The notes beneath the pieces were generated by a model. It was not told the origin of the DNA. It did not search any database and saw nothing but the letters and a program-made list of their open reading frames with translations. Of a stretch of DNA of 64,000 nt, positions 52,707-63,305 are shown in pieces. The number at the start of each line of letters is the position of its first letter. Position 1 is the first letter of the stretch. Source of the DNA: Bemisia tabaci. Lineage: Eukaryota; Arthropoda; Insecta; Hemiptera; Aleyrodidae. The translations under genes were made by a program, and so were the position numbers. Location: positions 3,733,501-3,797,500 of the forward strand of contig NC_092798.1 of the NCBI RefSeq assembly GCF_918797505.1. Reading direction: 5' to 3'.

Positions 52707-53678
52707 CGAGGTCTGTTAGATTAGAAACCGGATTTTGGTCATAACTAGCCTACTGTGCGTCCGAATTAGGTTTTCTTGATTTTTCCTGATAGCTGGAAAC
52801 ATACTTAAGAGCGCAACGTTCACAGATTTGAAAAATCTTAATTAACTCCGTTGGTATATGGCTTCAAGTACGGCAACCTCATGCGTGTTTTGCGATTTTT
52901 ATGTTTGACCGAACTTGTCTCTCTTTTTTCGGTCTTGCACTACATTTTTCAATCCACAAGGATGATTGGAGTTTCGTCTCCGTATCGTAGCCGTACACTC
53001 AAGTATTATCATCGAAAATTATCCTATCTAAAAATGTAGGATCATTGTTAGAACGTTCAAGCAGCTATAGGGAAATTAACATTTGGTTGGATTTTTGTTC
53101 AACGGACAACAATCAAGGGGCAAGTGTACCTGAAACTCGATGCATGTCTACATATTCTATCAAAATTGTATGTACAGAGCCTTCAGAAATATTACACTGT
53201 TCAGCAAGCTCGAAACGACCATTTTCGAGACTTTTGCCTGCACTTCTTCCACGTGACAAATTAGAGTTGCCGTTGATGGTCGATTCCCATGCTCCTCATC
53301 TTCAACGAACTCCTGACCAGTTTTGAATCGTTTAACCCACTCAAAGTAGTGAGAACAAGTGAGAACAACTCATACAATGATCTTGGTAAACTTTACTTAG
53401 CATACCAAAAGTTTCGGTACAAGGTATACCGAGCTTAAAACAAAATTTAATGTTAAATCTTTGCTCTATCAGTGATCGCATGATGAAAATCGCAAAACAC
53501 CCATGAGGTTGCCGTACGTGAAGCCACATACCAACGAAGCCAATTAAGATTTTTCAAAACTGTGAACGTAGCGTTCTTTCGTATGTCATCAGCTATCAGA
53601 AAAATTTAAGAAAACTTAATTCGAACGCACGGTTAGCTACTTATGACAAAAATCCGGTTTCTAATCTAACATACCTCG
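52707..53678 (-). mobile_element. Mariner element, 972 bp, defective
   Basis: Ends CGAGGTCTGTTAGATTAGAA and TTCTAATCTAACATACCTCG are flanked by TA (52705-52706, 53679-53680). The TIR similarity extends inward for nearly 200 bp. The transposase remnant is on the minus strand. Confidence 0.93.
53100..53500 (-). pseudogene. Mariner transposase N-terminal remnant
   Basis: Minus-strand segments give EQRFNIKFCFKLGIPCTETF, MLSKVYQDHCMS, WVKRFKTGQEFVEDEEHGNR and, after a frameshift, LAEQCNISEGSVHTIL and MHRVSGTLAP. These are the two helix-turn-helix DNA-binding regions (ETF-ML-YG, W-KRFK-G-E-VED--R-GRP, ISEGSVH-IL) of mariner transposases. The DD34D catalytic half is absent. Confidence 0.9.
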
Positions 53679-53837
53679 TACATGTTTCATCAAGGGAAAT
53701 CTGGCAACTCTCGAATGTTTATTACAGCGTTTTTCCTCAGCAAGGCAGAATGTTCGTGAATTTTTTTTCACGCTAGCGGATGGTTCAGGGCGTTTTGAAG
53801 GATTCAATGTTTTGTCCCGCTGCTTTCCCCGATCATC

Positions 53838-53985
53838 AGTTGGACTGCATTTTGCAATTTGGAACTATAATTTTTGGCTCATATGAAAAAATACTTATGT
53901 GCATAGGGAAACTAATAGCACATGCGTTGTTTTTAAACCGGGCCAGAATTTATAGTTCCAAATTGCAAAATGCAGTCCAGTTTAA
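53838..53985. mobile_element. Family G palindromic MITE
   Basis: TTGGACTGCATTTTGCAATT and AATTGCAAAATGCAGTCCA mirror each other. The centre has AAACTAATAGCACATGCGTT. Related pieces are at 43500, 54826 and 63391. Confidence 0.85.
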
Positions 53986-54825
53986 GTTGCTTTTCTTGTG
54001 GTTTATTGTTAGGTACTTTCACCGAAGAATTGGTCGGAAATAATGGTTTCTGCCAGTACCTAATCGCGGCGCAAGACGTTTCTTCACTTCAGAAGGAGTC
54101 AGATGCGTGGAAAATGTTGAAACACTTTTCGGCCCAACATTCAATAGTTTTTATAGTTTCCCTTGTACTTTTCAGGAGTCAAAGGAGGAATTTAATCTTC
54201 GTTGAAAATGAATGGGTCGAAGGGAGAGCTTTTAAAATATCGTAAAACCCAACAGGCGCCTTTTGGTCTCAGGGAGAACGCTTCGGGCCAGTAAAACACC
54301 TAGGTCATAATAATTGGAAAACTTAAATATAGAGGGATCTTATGCGCATCTCTAGAGACGATCTCTGGCCAATAAATCATGTGTATCGGACCGGTTGGCA
54401 TAGGTCTGTAGAAGTAACTCACAAAAGACGTTTTGGGAAGTCAGAGAGCTTAAAGTATGATGATAAAAACTGGAATAAAAGTTACATTTTTAGAAGACGT
54501 GAGCTTTTATACGAGTGGCAGGAAGTAAGCCCCGGAGGGGGCCTCTTAAAATGTTCGCTCCTCTTTCGTAAGAGCATATCTTTATTTTTGCATGAGCCGC
54601 GGAAAGTATAGAGTTATATGGAGATCAGGGCTCTCGTGGAAATTAAAACACGCCCGTACGGCGGAGAAGAGACATAAATGGTCTGAAAGTAAGCCATAAA
54701 CCAACAGAAATTGCACATTTTGACTCGGCTACCGCTTTTGTCACTTTTCTGTAAGAGGCAATGACAGCCCTAAAGAGGGAATTACCCACACACATCAATG
54801 TAGATCATCGAAAGAGCAATTTAAC

Positions 54826-54935
54826 TACATTTTGCAACACAGGACTATAAAATCTGGCTCATCTGTAAAAACACTGATGTGCATAGAAAAGCTAATGATA
54901 CATACGTTGTTTCTAAACTGAGACAGAAATTCGAA
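54826..54935. mobile_element. Family G fragment
   Basis: ACATTTTGCAACACAGGACT, CTGGCTCATCTGTAAAAACA and CGTTGTTTCTAAACTGAG match 53838-53985. The right end is missing and is followed directly by a B-like element. Confidence 0.6.
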
Positions 54936-54937
54936 GG

Positions 54938-55165
54938 TGAAACTGCAAAAATGCGTATCTCGGTTGCGGTGTGTAGAAATCTCCGCTACGATTTTACTTA
55001 TTTCGCTACTATTTTTACCTTTACTAAAGAACATTGTTCATAAATAGAAAAAGCATCACTGACATTTTCGAAAAATGACGTTCCGTAGTTTTCCATGCAG
55101 AAAATGAAGTATTTCAGGAAGTCTGCAACGCCGCAAACCGAGATACGTATTTCTCCAATTTCCCA
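54938..55165. mobile_element. Decayed MITE B copy
   Basis: AAGGTGAAACTGCAAAAATG at the left and CAGGAAGTCTGCAACGCCGC then AAACCGAGATACGTATTT at the right. Same plan as B with many substitutions. Confidence 0.7.
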
Positions 55166-55197
55166 ATCAAATTGTAGTTTCTAAATGCAAAATTTAG

Positions 55198-55285
55198 TCC
55201 AATTGAACGTATTTATGGCAAATGGAACTATGTCTCACGAAAACCCTATGCACATAGTTCCTTTTAGCATAAATACGTCCAATTG
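55198..55285. repeat. Small inverted repeat
   Basis: CAATTGAACGTATTTATGGC and AAATGGAACTATGT mirror ACATAGTTCCTTTTAGCATA and AATACGTCCAATTG. Confidence 0.8.
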
Positions 55286-55861
55286 TACTTGGCCGAATTT
55301 TCCGGAAAATCCACGAACGACATTTACTTTACATTTTCCACAGAAGTCAGTCCGCGATTTTACCGAGTGTTCTTGAAAATTTCAAGGAAATAATATTCTC
55401 AACTTTTCTCTAAAATCAACTTTTAATGGGAGAAAATTCGGTAACATTCAAATACCCATGCGGTGTTTCTCCACAGCGCTTAGCGGTCTAAGAGCTTATC
55501 CCATCATTTCCTCTTCTGATTACGTCAAGGTGCTACGCGTACAAGCTCAATTTTTTTTGTCGCTGCTATCTCTAAAAAAAGAGGAAGCTGCAACCGCACG
55601 ATAGCCAGTTGAAATTATTAGGTATCTTCTGTTTTCCTGGTCTTAATGTAATATCTTGTTTCGAAAATTGCTTCGTTATGAAAGGGAAAAATCCGGATTA
55701 TGGGAAAAACTAAATTCAGCCGAAAATTTTCGTCGAAGGGATAATATTTTTGGCGCATACTATTCAATTCCCAAAGACAGAGCTATAGCCGAAAGTATGG
55801 CTCTTTTCGGTGTCTAATGGTCTTCTCTTTCCGTCTTGTTAGAGATTTCTAAGACGCAAAC

Positions 55862-56128
55862 GGATTGCATTTTGCAAAAAGGGACCACTGGCATTGCATT
55901 GTTGTTAAGATTGTGCAACTTCTTTTGTCTTGGTGGAAAACCCCGATTATCGCTTAAGTAATAGTTTCTATTTTACTCGCTAAAAACTGTAAATTCAAGA
56001 CAAAAATTACCACCTAAATTTCATAATAGCTTTTCACAATTTCCGCAATTTTATTGCAAAGGATGAAGTTGCACAATCTTAGCATCGTTGCAATGCTAGT
56101 GGTTCCTTTTTGCAAAATGCAATCCAAA
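55862..56128. mobile_element. TIR MITE H, about 267 bp
   Basis: GGATTGCATTTTGCAAAAAG and CTTTTTGCAAAATGCAATCC bound arms that share AAGATTGTGCAACTTC and its complement. The outermost bases resemble family G. Confidence 0.9.
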
Positions 56129-56533
56129 TGTGAGTCGCAGGTACCTTGTGGCTCTGGGATGCCGATATAAAATTGAACTTGTCCCTTTTCAGAGACATCT
56201 CGTTTCCCCGATGACTCGGCGACGCAATTACCCTAGAGCGAGAGGTTAAGGTCTCTTCCGCGTCTAAAACGAGCCTCGTCCCGTGAACTTGGACCCCTTT
56301 CGTTTTTCCGTCGTAAAATGCGGAGTATCTTCTCCCCGGGGAGTACAAACGAGGGAAATTGCCAACCTTTCCACGCGCGAAATTGCCAACCTTTCAGCGC
56401 GCGAGGAAGGTTGACTCGCCCTAGCTGCAGCGGGACGGAATTGAAATGAGGCATTGCGCCATCCAGTGACACACACGCTAATGCCCCACTTTCCCAGACG
56501 AGACAGCTTTTCGCTCAAAACCACCGCGGAAAT

Positions 56534-57042
56534 GTCTTCAAATGAGGGACTTGGGGGACAAGGCGCATAAGTGCAATTTTTAAACAAAAATTGAGGTATA
56601 AACGATTGCAAGTAGAACTAGTCTTGTTGCATTTTCTGTGAAAAATTCGCTCCCTAATTCCCCTCATTCCAATTTTTAAGCATCAAAATGTCAGTTTGAA
56701 CTTCCTTACCGCCATGAGGATCCATTTAATTTCGAAACCTTAAACACGTATCTCTGTAAATCGCAAAAACTGCATTTATGCGCCTCGGAGGACAAGATGA
56801 ATAAGCGCAGTTTTTGCTATTTTGAGGAATACGTGTTTGAAGTTTCAAAATTACATGGATCCTTAATTATGGCCGAGAGGAAGTTCAAATTGACTTTTTG
56901 ATGCTCGAAAATTTGAATTTGGGAGCGAATCTTCCTCAGAATATGCATCGAGACTAGTCGCTAGTGGCACCTGAAATCCTCCAATATCTCAATCTTTCAA
57001 AAAGTGCACTTATGCGCCTTGTTCTCAAAGCCCCTCAAGTAG
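56534..57042. mobile_element. TIR element J, about 509 bp, palindromic
   Basis: CAAGGCGCATAAGTGCAATT at the left and AAGTGCACTTATGCGCCTTG at the right. Both arms continue inward through TTTGAACTTCC, GGATCCAT and AACACGTAT to a centre near 56795. A half copy is at 16486-16725. Confidence 0.88.
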
Positions 57043-57269
57043 AGGAGGAAAACCAGAGATATTTTCAGTGAAAGCTGTTGATCCTTTCTCTGATAAAGAA
57101 TTGCAATACGATGGAAATTTTCGCGGGATCTAGCGGACTCAGTCGGTCATTTCCAAGGAGAGTACCCGAGTATCATTTCTGAACGGAAAAATCGCGATAT
57201 TTTGAAATTAAGTCGCGATTTTTTTTACAATTTCTTGTCGATAAAATAGCTAGGATCATCAACACCCGA

Positions 57270-57780
57270 GCAATTATCTTCGATCTTGTCGCTAGTCTAT
57301 CTCTAAAAAATCGTGTTCGGTATTCAGTGAAGTCCAACATCTTCGATCTTGTCGCTAGTTTATCTGTATAAAATCGTCTTCGGTAATCAGTGAAGTCCAA
57401 TATCTTCGATCTTGTCGCTAGTTTATCTCTATAAAATCGTGTTTGGTATTCAGTGAAGTTCAACATCTTCGATCTTGTCGCTAGTTTATCTCTATAAAAT
57501 TGTGTTCGGTATTCAGTGAAGTCCAATATCTTCGATCTTGTCGCTAGATTCATCTCTATAAAATCGTGTTCGGTATTCAGTAAAGTCTATTATCTTCGAT
57601 CTTGTCGCTAGTTTATCTCTATAAAATCGTGTTCGGTATTCAGTAAAGTCTATTATCTTCGATCTTGTCGCTAGTTTATCTCTATAGAATCGTGTTAGGT
57701 ATTCAGTAAAGTCTATTATCTTCGATCTTGTCGCTAGTTTATCTCTATAGAATCGTGTTCGGTATTCGGTAAAGTCTAAA
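57270..57780 (-). repeat. 63-bp tandem array, about 8 units, open on the minus strand over five
   Basis: CTTCGATCTTGTCGCTAG recurs every 62-64 bp (57278, 57340, 57404, 57467, 57530, 57594, 57657, 57720). With a 63-bp mean, the minus-strand translation repeats a 21-residue unit containing LATRSKILDFTEYRTRFYRD over 57173-57553. Later units carry indels that break the frame. It is a minisatellite with incidental or former coding potential. Confidence 0.9.
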
Positions 57781-58339
57781 TTCTATCTTAATTTATTAAG
57801 ATTTTATTGTTCAATAACATTGCGATATACTGCCGTCGATAAAACACGATTTTATTGCAAATTTATGCGATGAAATCGCAATTTGTTTTCCGACAATATT
57901 GCAATGAATCGTCGTAGATAAACTTACGATGCGTTCTCTGACTGAACGCAACTTTATTTCGATCACTTATTCAGAAAGTCACAATTTTTACTCGTCGCGA
58001 AACATGAAAAGGAACCGGTATTTTCCGATACCTTTCGCAAATTTCTGAAATTTCATGAAATATTTCACGTGAAATTTCAAGATTTTATTTTTCACGAAAA
58101 ATTCCCACCCTGGTCTCTCTTCGTCTGTGTGGAGCCGCGAAAGTAGACGTTTCCACCTGCGATCAAGAGGTTATTCTGCCGTGCTAAGGAAAAACGCCGT
58201 ATGAACCTTCAGGCGTCGCCAAGTTCCCTCCGGCAAATCACTAATTTTCAGGAAAATTTGTACACATTTTTCTGCCAATTTCTAATATGATTTTGCTTGT
58301 AATTTGATCTGAAAAGTCTGAAAATTTCAATTTCAAGGA

Positions 58340-58560
58340 TAAAAAAAAAAAAAAAAAAAATAAATGAATAAATAAATACAAGACAAATTCTTGAAAAAAT
58401 AAGACATAAAATAAAAAATAAAATTAAAATCACTGGATTAAACATTATAAAAACAACTAGGAAAGTCAGTAACTTCAATCAGTAAATAATTTAAGATAAA
58501 ATAAAATACTAATCTTGGAAATTAGAAATAATAACATTTTTACTGATATTTTAAACCTAG
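58340..58560 (-). other. Possible further mitochondrial-derived segment
   Basis: With the invertebrate mitochondrial code the minus strand reads as a hydrophobic peptide, LTFLVVFMMFNPVILILFFI, then LCLIFSSICLVFIYSFI, resembling an NADH dehydrogenase subunit 6 segment. Extreme AT content makes this suggestive only. Confidence 0.3.
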
Positions 58561-58631
58561 GAAAGATTTCATTGAATTACAAAATCAATATTTTTAATAA
58601 ACTACTAAAATTATGAAAATAGAAGAAACGA

Positions 58632-58823
58632 CCTATCCCGTTGATAATTGGTGCTCCTGACATGGCTTTCCCTCGTATAAATAATTCAAGGTTTTGGCTT
58701 TTAGTTCCTTCATTAATTTTTATGTTGGTAAGAATGATTATTAGGACAGGAGCTGGTACTGGTTGAACTGTTAATCCTCCCTTATCCTTGAGATTAATAC
58801 ATAGAGGCTTATCAGTTGATTTA
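58632..58823 (+). pseudogene. cox1: Nuclear mitochondrial insertion (NUMT) from cox1
   Basis: Read with the invertebrate mitochondrial code (TGA=Trp, AGA/AGG=Ser) this gives [15 protein letters not shown] (ATA as Ile or Met after it), [33 protein letters not shown] and HSGLSVDL. These are landmark residues of cytochrome oxidase subunit [30 protein letters not shown] and HSG-SVDL. Under the nuclear code there is an in-frame TGA. Only 64 codons are present, flanked by unrelated DNA inside a MITE, so it is not functional. Confidence 0.95.
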
Positions 58824-59019
58824 CTAATAAAATAAATTTACCTCAAAAATAAACATTTTATCCTAGGAAATTTGGCAACTCTCGAATGCTCGTACGGCGT
58901 TCTTCCTTAGCACGGCAGTATTGGCGGGTGTTGGGATTCGTCACCGGGAGCGAACCACGTGGAGCCCACGAGCGACGCTCGGGTCGACGTGACGTGACGT
59001 GATGCGACGTCACGATGCG

Positions 59020-59300
59020 ATGCACACAACTCGTCGTCTCCCGGACGAAAGAACGTAACTCCATTCCAATGTTGCCAAATTTCCCCTCGCAAATTGCCTA
59101 TTAATCAGGAGAATTTTGGGTATTTCTGACAGAAATTTTCCCTGATTTTTCTCTAGATTCCGAGCAAAAAACAGAAATATTTTGGATACAAATTGCTTAC
59201 GTACATTTTTGTAAAATAAATTAGTTGTTTAAGTCAATTTGGCAACCTTGAAATGGAGTTACGTTCCTTCGTGCGGGAGACGACGAACTGCGACACGTCG
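59020..59300. mobile_element. TIR MITE M, about 280 bp
   Basis: ACTCGTCGTCTCCCGGACGA and AAGAACGTAACTCCATT at the left mirror AATGGAGTTACGTTCCTTCG and TGCGGGAGACGACGAACTG at the right. Confidence 0.88.
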
Positions 59301-59486
59301 CGACGTTGCGTGGGGATGCCGATTCGGCTTTCAAGGGCGCGTCGAATAGAGCCGGAGGCCTCGCCTCGCCGAGCTTTCGATGCAAACAACGCGCTTGTGA
59401 GCTTCGGTGCAACAGAATCGCGTCGCGCACGTCGACGTCGACGTCTGTCTCGCGTGATTAATTCCCTGTCACCACCGCGCCGCGCC

Positions 59487-59711
59487 GCACAGTGGATCGA
59501 GTCAACAGGAGAGGTCGGACAAAAATTTAAAACTTTAAACGCTTATAACTCCATGTTTACAATACTTTGAAGTTCTGAAAGTGGTTTCATTGGTTTCCAC
59601 GTGGAATTTTCTTCAAGAAGCACCCCTGAAAGTTTAAAATGTGACGAAATGAACCTCAAAATAGTAAAAAATTTCATGTCCGACCTCTCTAATTGACTCG
59701 GTCCACTGTGC
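59487..59711. mobile_element. TIR MITE N, copy 1 (225 bp)
   Basis: GCACAGTGGATCGAGTCAAC at the left and GACTCGGTCCACTGTGC at the right. The inner edge AGAGGTCGGAC mirrors GTCCGACCTCT. Copy 2 at 61071 is truncated. Confidence 0.9.
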
Positions 59712-59810
59712 GCCGCCGCGGCCGTGTTGAAACAAGGCACGCCACCAAGCCCAAGTCAAAAATCGCTCGATTTTCTGCCTCGCCAAATCCTGTGGTGGAT
59801 TGATCCCAGT

Positions 59811-60189
59811 GCTAGGCGCGAATAGAGTCCCTTTATACTGAGAGTCAAGACAACACCCCTCATGGAGTCACAAACGGGAATAAAGATTACAGAAATTGAA
59901 CGTTCTTTGTAATCTTTGATCGGCTCATTCTTAAATTCCTTTCTCCGTTCCTTCTCTCATTCCGTTTGTTCCTTGCCGAACCCGTAATTCCCTGGTCCAT
60001 TCCAGATTATAATCTTTGCAATCGGTGAAAATGTAATCTTTATTCCCGTTTGTGACACTGTGAAGGCCTAAAATACGGGAACCAATCAGAAATGGATTCG
60101 CATTGTCTTGACTCTCAGTATAAAGGGACTCTAGGCGCGAAGCGCTTTGAAGCGGGGGGCGTAGGACGGCGCGCACGCGCACCCTCTAG
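59811..60189 (+). mobile_element. Helitron-like 3' terminus split by a hAT MITE
   Basis: Joining the flanks across the MITE gives CTAGGCGCGAAGCGCTTTGA and then GGCGCGCACGCGCACCCTCTAG before T. The GCGCGAAGCGC palindrome and CTAG|T end resemble the other Helitron ends in this window. Confidence 0.55.
59823..60133. mobile_element. hAT-type MITE, 311 bp
   Basis: The TIRs are perfect for 31 bp, starting TAGAGTCCCTTTATACTGAG. The 8-bp duplication GGCGCGAA flanks both sides (59815-59822, 60134-60141). Length, duplication size and TAGAG ends indicate hAT. Non-coding. Confidence 0.95.
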
Positions 60190-60689
60190 TGTATTTGAAA
60201 GTATTTCGCATGATCTGATGGATTTTCTCAGGACGATGAGAAATTACCCAGAGAAACGCTTTTTATATCGTGAGAATTCGATTTTGCTCAGCTTGAAGGG
60301 TTTTAACGTACCGGAAAAACCAGTGAGAAAACTTAGACGCGCGGTTCAAATCCTAAGAACACTGTAAAGTTGAGCATTTTACAGCAATGACCGGCGGAAA
60401 TTGAAAGTTTTGACCGCCTGAATTGCTTTACTGATGAATTCTTTATGACGAAAACCTCGGTTAATCATGCAAACCGAATAGATTTGTAGGGAGCCCTCAA
60501 TCGAGAGAACCGACCGCTAAAGTTGACAGAACTGAACTTCAGTTCAGTGAACCCAAGTCTCAATTTATCATTCGCTGATCAAGAAAAACTTCGGTCGAAA
60601 TGAAACATATGTAAACGCTTTATTTTGTGCGTAGAACTGACTTTTCAGCTCGTAAAACTGAATTCCTTGAACTGGAAACCGGGTTTTAA

Positions 60690-61050
60690 CCACGGTGTCT
60701 AGTCTTTTAAAAACCGGGGAAAACCGGGATTCATCAGGGAATGAAACTTTACCGGGAAAATCAGGGAATATATCTATTCCAGAAACCGGGGATCTCTTCT
60801 CGAACCGCCCAGGGATCATTTCGTTTTCAAAGGCGGTCTAATCTGACGTGCGCCAAAGAAATGACTGTAAGATGAATTAAAATCGATATCCATATCTAAA
60901 ACTCTGGAAAACTATATTCTTTTCCCTAAGAAAGTCCCGAGAAAATGGGAAAACATTTCGGTTTCTCACCAGGGAATGAGCTCCTGAAAATCAGGGAAAA
61001 TCAGGGAAAAATCAGGGAATGAGCTTTGCCAAGAAAACTAGACACCATGG
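60690..61050. mobile_element. Family D element, copy 2
   Basis: CCACGGTGTCTAGT at the left and ACTAGACACCATGG at the right. Multiple AATCAGGGAA words and ACCGGGGA repeats are internal. Paired with 42368-42896. Confidence 0.75.
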
Positions 61051-61070
61051 TTTTAACTGAATCGTCGCGT

Positions 61071-61285
61071 TGCACGGTGGATTGAGTCAACAGGAGAGGT
61101 CGGACAAAATTTGGGAACTTTAAAAGCCTTTAACTCTGTTCACAGAAAACTTTGAGGTTTTAAAGTGGTTTCATTGGTTTCCTCGTGAAAGTTTCTTCAA
61201 GCACCATCCCTTGAAATTTAAAATGTGAAGAATTAAACATCAAAATTTGCAGATATAGTTAAAAGTTTCATGTCCGACCTCTTCT
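61071..61285. mobile_element. TIR MITE N, copy 2, 3' end replaced
   Basis: Starts GCACGGTGGATTGAGTCAAC and follows copy 1 to ATGTCCGACCTCTTCT, where MITE P copy 3 begins. The terminal 25 bp is lost or displaced. Confidence 0.85.
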
Positions 61286-61447
61286 AGTGGCGAGGCGTGA
61301 ACGATCAATTATCGATATGCCCCCATTTGAAGCTATGGTAAACAATCGATTATCGAGGTGTTCTTTGCGGATACCCTGTTTATCGATCCTCTTTCATAAG
61401 TTTAAATGGCAGATCAATCGATTTATCGCAGTGCACGCCACGCTACT
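61286..61447. mobile_element. Palindromic MITE P, copy 3
   Basis: AGTGGCGAGGCGTGAACGAT to GTGCACGCCACGCTACT. The centre is diverged (GGTGTTCTTTGCGGATACCC). Confidence 0.9.
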
Positions 61448-61557
61448 GACCTCCTCGTTAATTTAACCGAAGTTTTTTCTCAGATTGCAACTTAAACACA
61501 AGAGCCTCTCATAAATTGAATAAACAGAAAAAATGCGAATAATTTCACGCCCCTATA

Positions 61558-61808
61558 CTGCCGGTCTAAGGAAGAACGTCGTATGAACATTCAAGAGTTG
61601 CCGAATTTCCTCCGATATAACTTGTATTGTGAGGAAAGTTTTTCACAGTTTTCCTTGAAATTTTCAGATATTTTACATCAAATCCCGAACAAAATTTTCG
61701 GAAAATTTTGAAAGAAAACATGCTTTTTATTTCCACGGTAAAGATTTTTATCGAGGGAAATATGACAACATCCGAAGGCTCATACGACGTTTCACCTGAG
61801 CACGGTAG
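61558..61808. mobile_element. MITE family A, copy 5 (251 bp)
   Basis: Left CTGCCGGTCTAAGGAAGAAC, right GTTTCACCTGAGCACGGTAG. Flanks TATA and TATG. Confidence 0.88.
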
Positions 61809-61866
61809 TATGGGTTAACGCCACGAGTGTGTACTCTCTGTGCCGCTCGTGAAGGTCTTTCTCCCC

Positions 61867-62132
61867 GGCGGGCCGATTATTGAAATTGATAGACAAAGCT
61901 ATAGACAAAGGAGATATGGAGAGATTCTATTGGTGGAAGCGGGTGGTTGCAACGGACAAAGGAGGTAGGTGATAGACTAACTAACGGCAACCCACGAGAG
62001 ACCCGACAGTTAGTCTATCATTTTCTCCCTTTGTCTATAGGAACCACCCATTTCAACCAATAGGATCGCTCCATATTCCCTATGTCTTCGTTGTCTATAG
62101 CTTTGTCTATCAATTTCAATAATCAGTCCGCT
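61867..62132. mobile_element. TIR MITE F, copy 2, intact
   Basis: GCGGGCCGATTATTGAAATT to AATTTCAATAATCAGTCCGC. Inner arms share GATAGACAAAGCTATAGACA and its complement. It shows the uninterrupted state of 50329-51277. Confidence 0.92.
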
Positions 62133-62151
62133 GGTGGACGAACTTAACACA

Positions 62152-62320
62152 AGTGGCGAGGCGTGAATGATCGATTATCGATATTTCCCCATTTGAACCT
62201 ATGGTAAAGAATCGATTATTAAGGTGTTCGTCGCGGACAGCGGACATCCTGCTAATCGATCCTTTTCCATTGGTTTAAATGGCAGATCAATCGATACATC
62301 GCAAATTACGCCACGCCACT
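62152..62320. mobile_element. Palindromic MITE P, copy 4
   Basis: AGTGGCGAGGCGTGAATGAT to ATTACGCCACGCCACT, 20 bp after MITE F. Confidence 0.92.
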
Positions 62321-62421
62321 ATACACGAGCTATTTTGCGAAGATCCCGCTTCTATTGATCATTCTCATTAGTTCGAGTCGAGTGGAGAGCAAGGAACGCG
62401 CGAAATTGCTCTCTCGAGTCC

Positions 62422-62571
62422 AGCGACGTGGCGTGCTTTGCGATGTATCGATTGAGCTGCCATTCAAACCTATGGGAAAGTATCGATAGACAGGGTAATA
62501 CCTAATAATCGATTCTTTAGCATAGCTTCAAATGGGATAATATTGATAGTCGACTCTGACGCCTCGCGTCT
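62422..62571. mobile_element. Palindromic MITE P, copy 5
   Basis: GCGACGTGGCGTGCTTTGCG at the left, CCATTCAAACCTATGGGAAA inside and a diverged GACGCCTCGCGTCTG end. Confidence 0.8.
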
Positions 62572-62880
62572 GCTCGAGTCCCGAGTGGGTACTTGAACGT
62601 GAAGGTCAGAGCGTATCCACATCTCTCATCCCCTGGAAGTAAGGAGAGCGTTTGGGTCGGAGCCTCGTTACCCGGAGCGACGAGCTGTCGAAATATTGAT
62701 GCTGATCAATCATCGTCCATCATTAGGATCCGTGAGGGATGCGATAGGGTGAGGAATGAGGATCTTTGCTAACTCCTCTGCTAACTCATCCGTCTGATGA
62801 TCCGATCACCGATGGAGAGGACAGTGTCCGTTGTACGTATCCGCAACCTCTTGTCCTCCTTTCGGGGAGGTTACGTAGGG

Positions 62881-63305
62881 TTATAAGATGCTCAAAAGAG
62901 GAGGAATAACCTCCTATGACATGGAGATTTCACAATTCAGCCGATTATTTTCCAGATCGCGTAAGCGCCGAAATTGCGAATGCGATAAAAACAAGAAAAA
63001 CCGTTATAAGATGGTCAAAAGAGGAGAAATAACCTCCTATGACATGGAGATTTCACAATTCAGCCGATTATTTTCCAGATCGCGTAAGCGCCGAAATTGC
63101 GAATGCGATAAAAACAAGAAAAACTTTTCCAGATCGCGTAAGCGCCGAAATTGCGAATGCGATAAAAACAAGAAAAACCGTTATAAGATGGTCAAACGAG
63201 GAGGAATAACCTCCTATGACATGGAGATTTCACAATTCAGCCGATTATTTTCCAGATCGCGTAAGCGCCGAAATTGCGAATGCGATAAAAACAAGAAAAA
63301 CCGTT
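62881..63305 (+). repeat. 123-bp tandem array (3 units plus a 54-bp partial)
   Basis: TTATAAGATG starts at 62881, 63004 and 63181. Units differ at very few bases. Confidence 0.97.

Larger units (their letters stand above)
52518..53748. mobile_element. MITE family A, copy 3, interrupted by a mariner
   Basis: Left CTGCCGTGCTAAGGGAGAAC, right GTTTTTCCTCAGCAAGGCAG, with perfect AATG duplications (52514-52517, 53749-53752). Without the mariner it would be about 257 bp. Confidence 0.92.
58176..58918. mobile_element. MITE family A, copy 4, interrupted by mitochondrial-type DNA
   Basis: Left CTGCCGTGCTAAGGAAAAAC, right GTTCTTCCTTAGCACGGCAG, with perfect TATT duplications (58172-58175, 58919-58922). 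The middle holds about 500 bp of extra AT-rich DNA. Confidence 0.92.

Noticed and set aside
57270..57780. CRISPR-like array
   Set aside because: Units are contiguous tandem repeats without unique spacers, and the DNA is eukaryotic.
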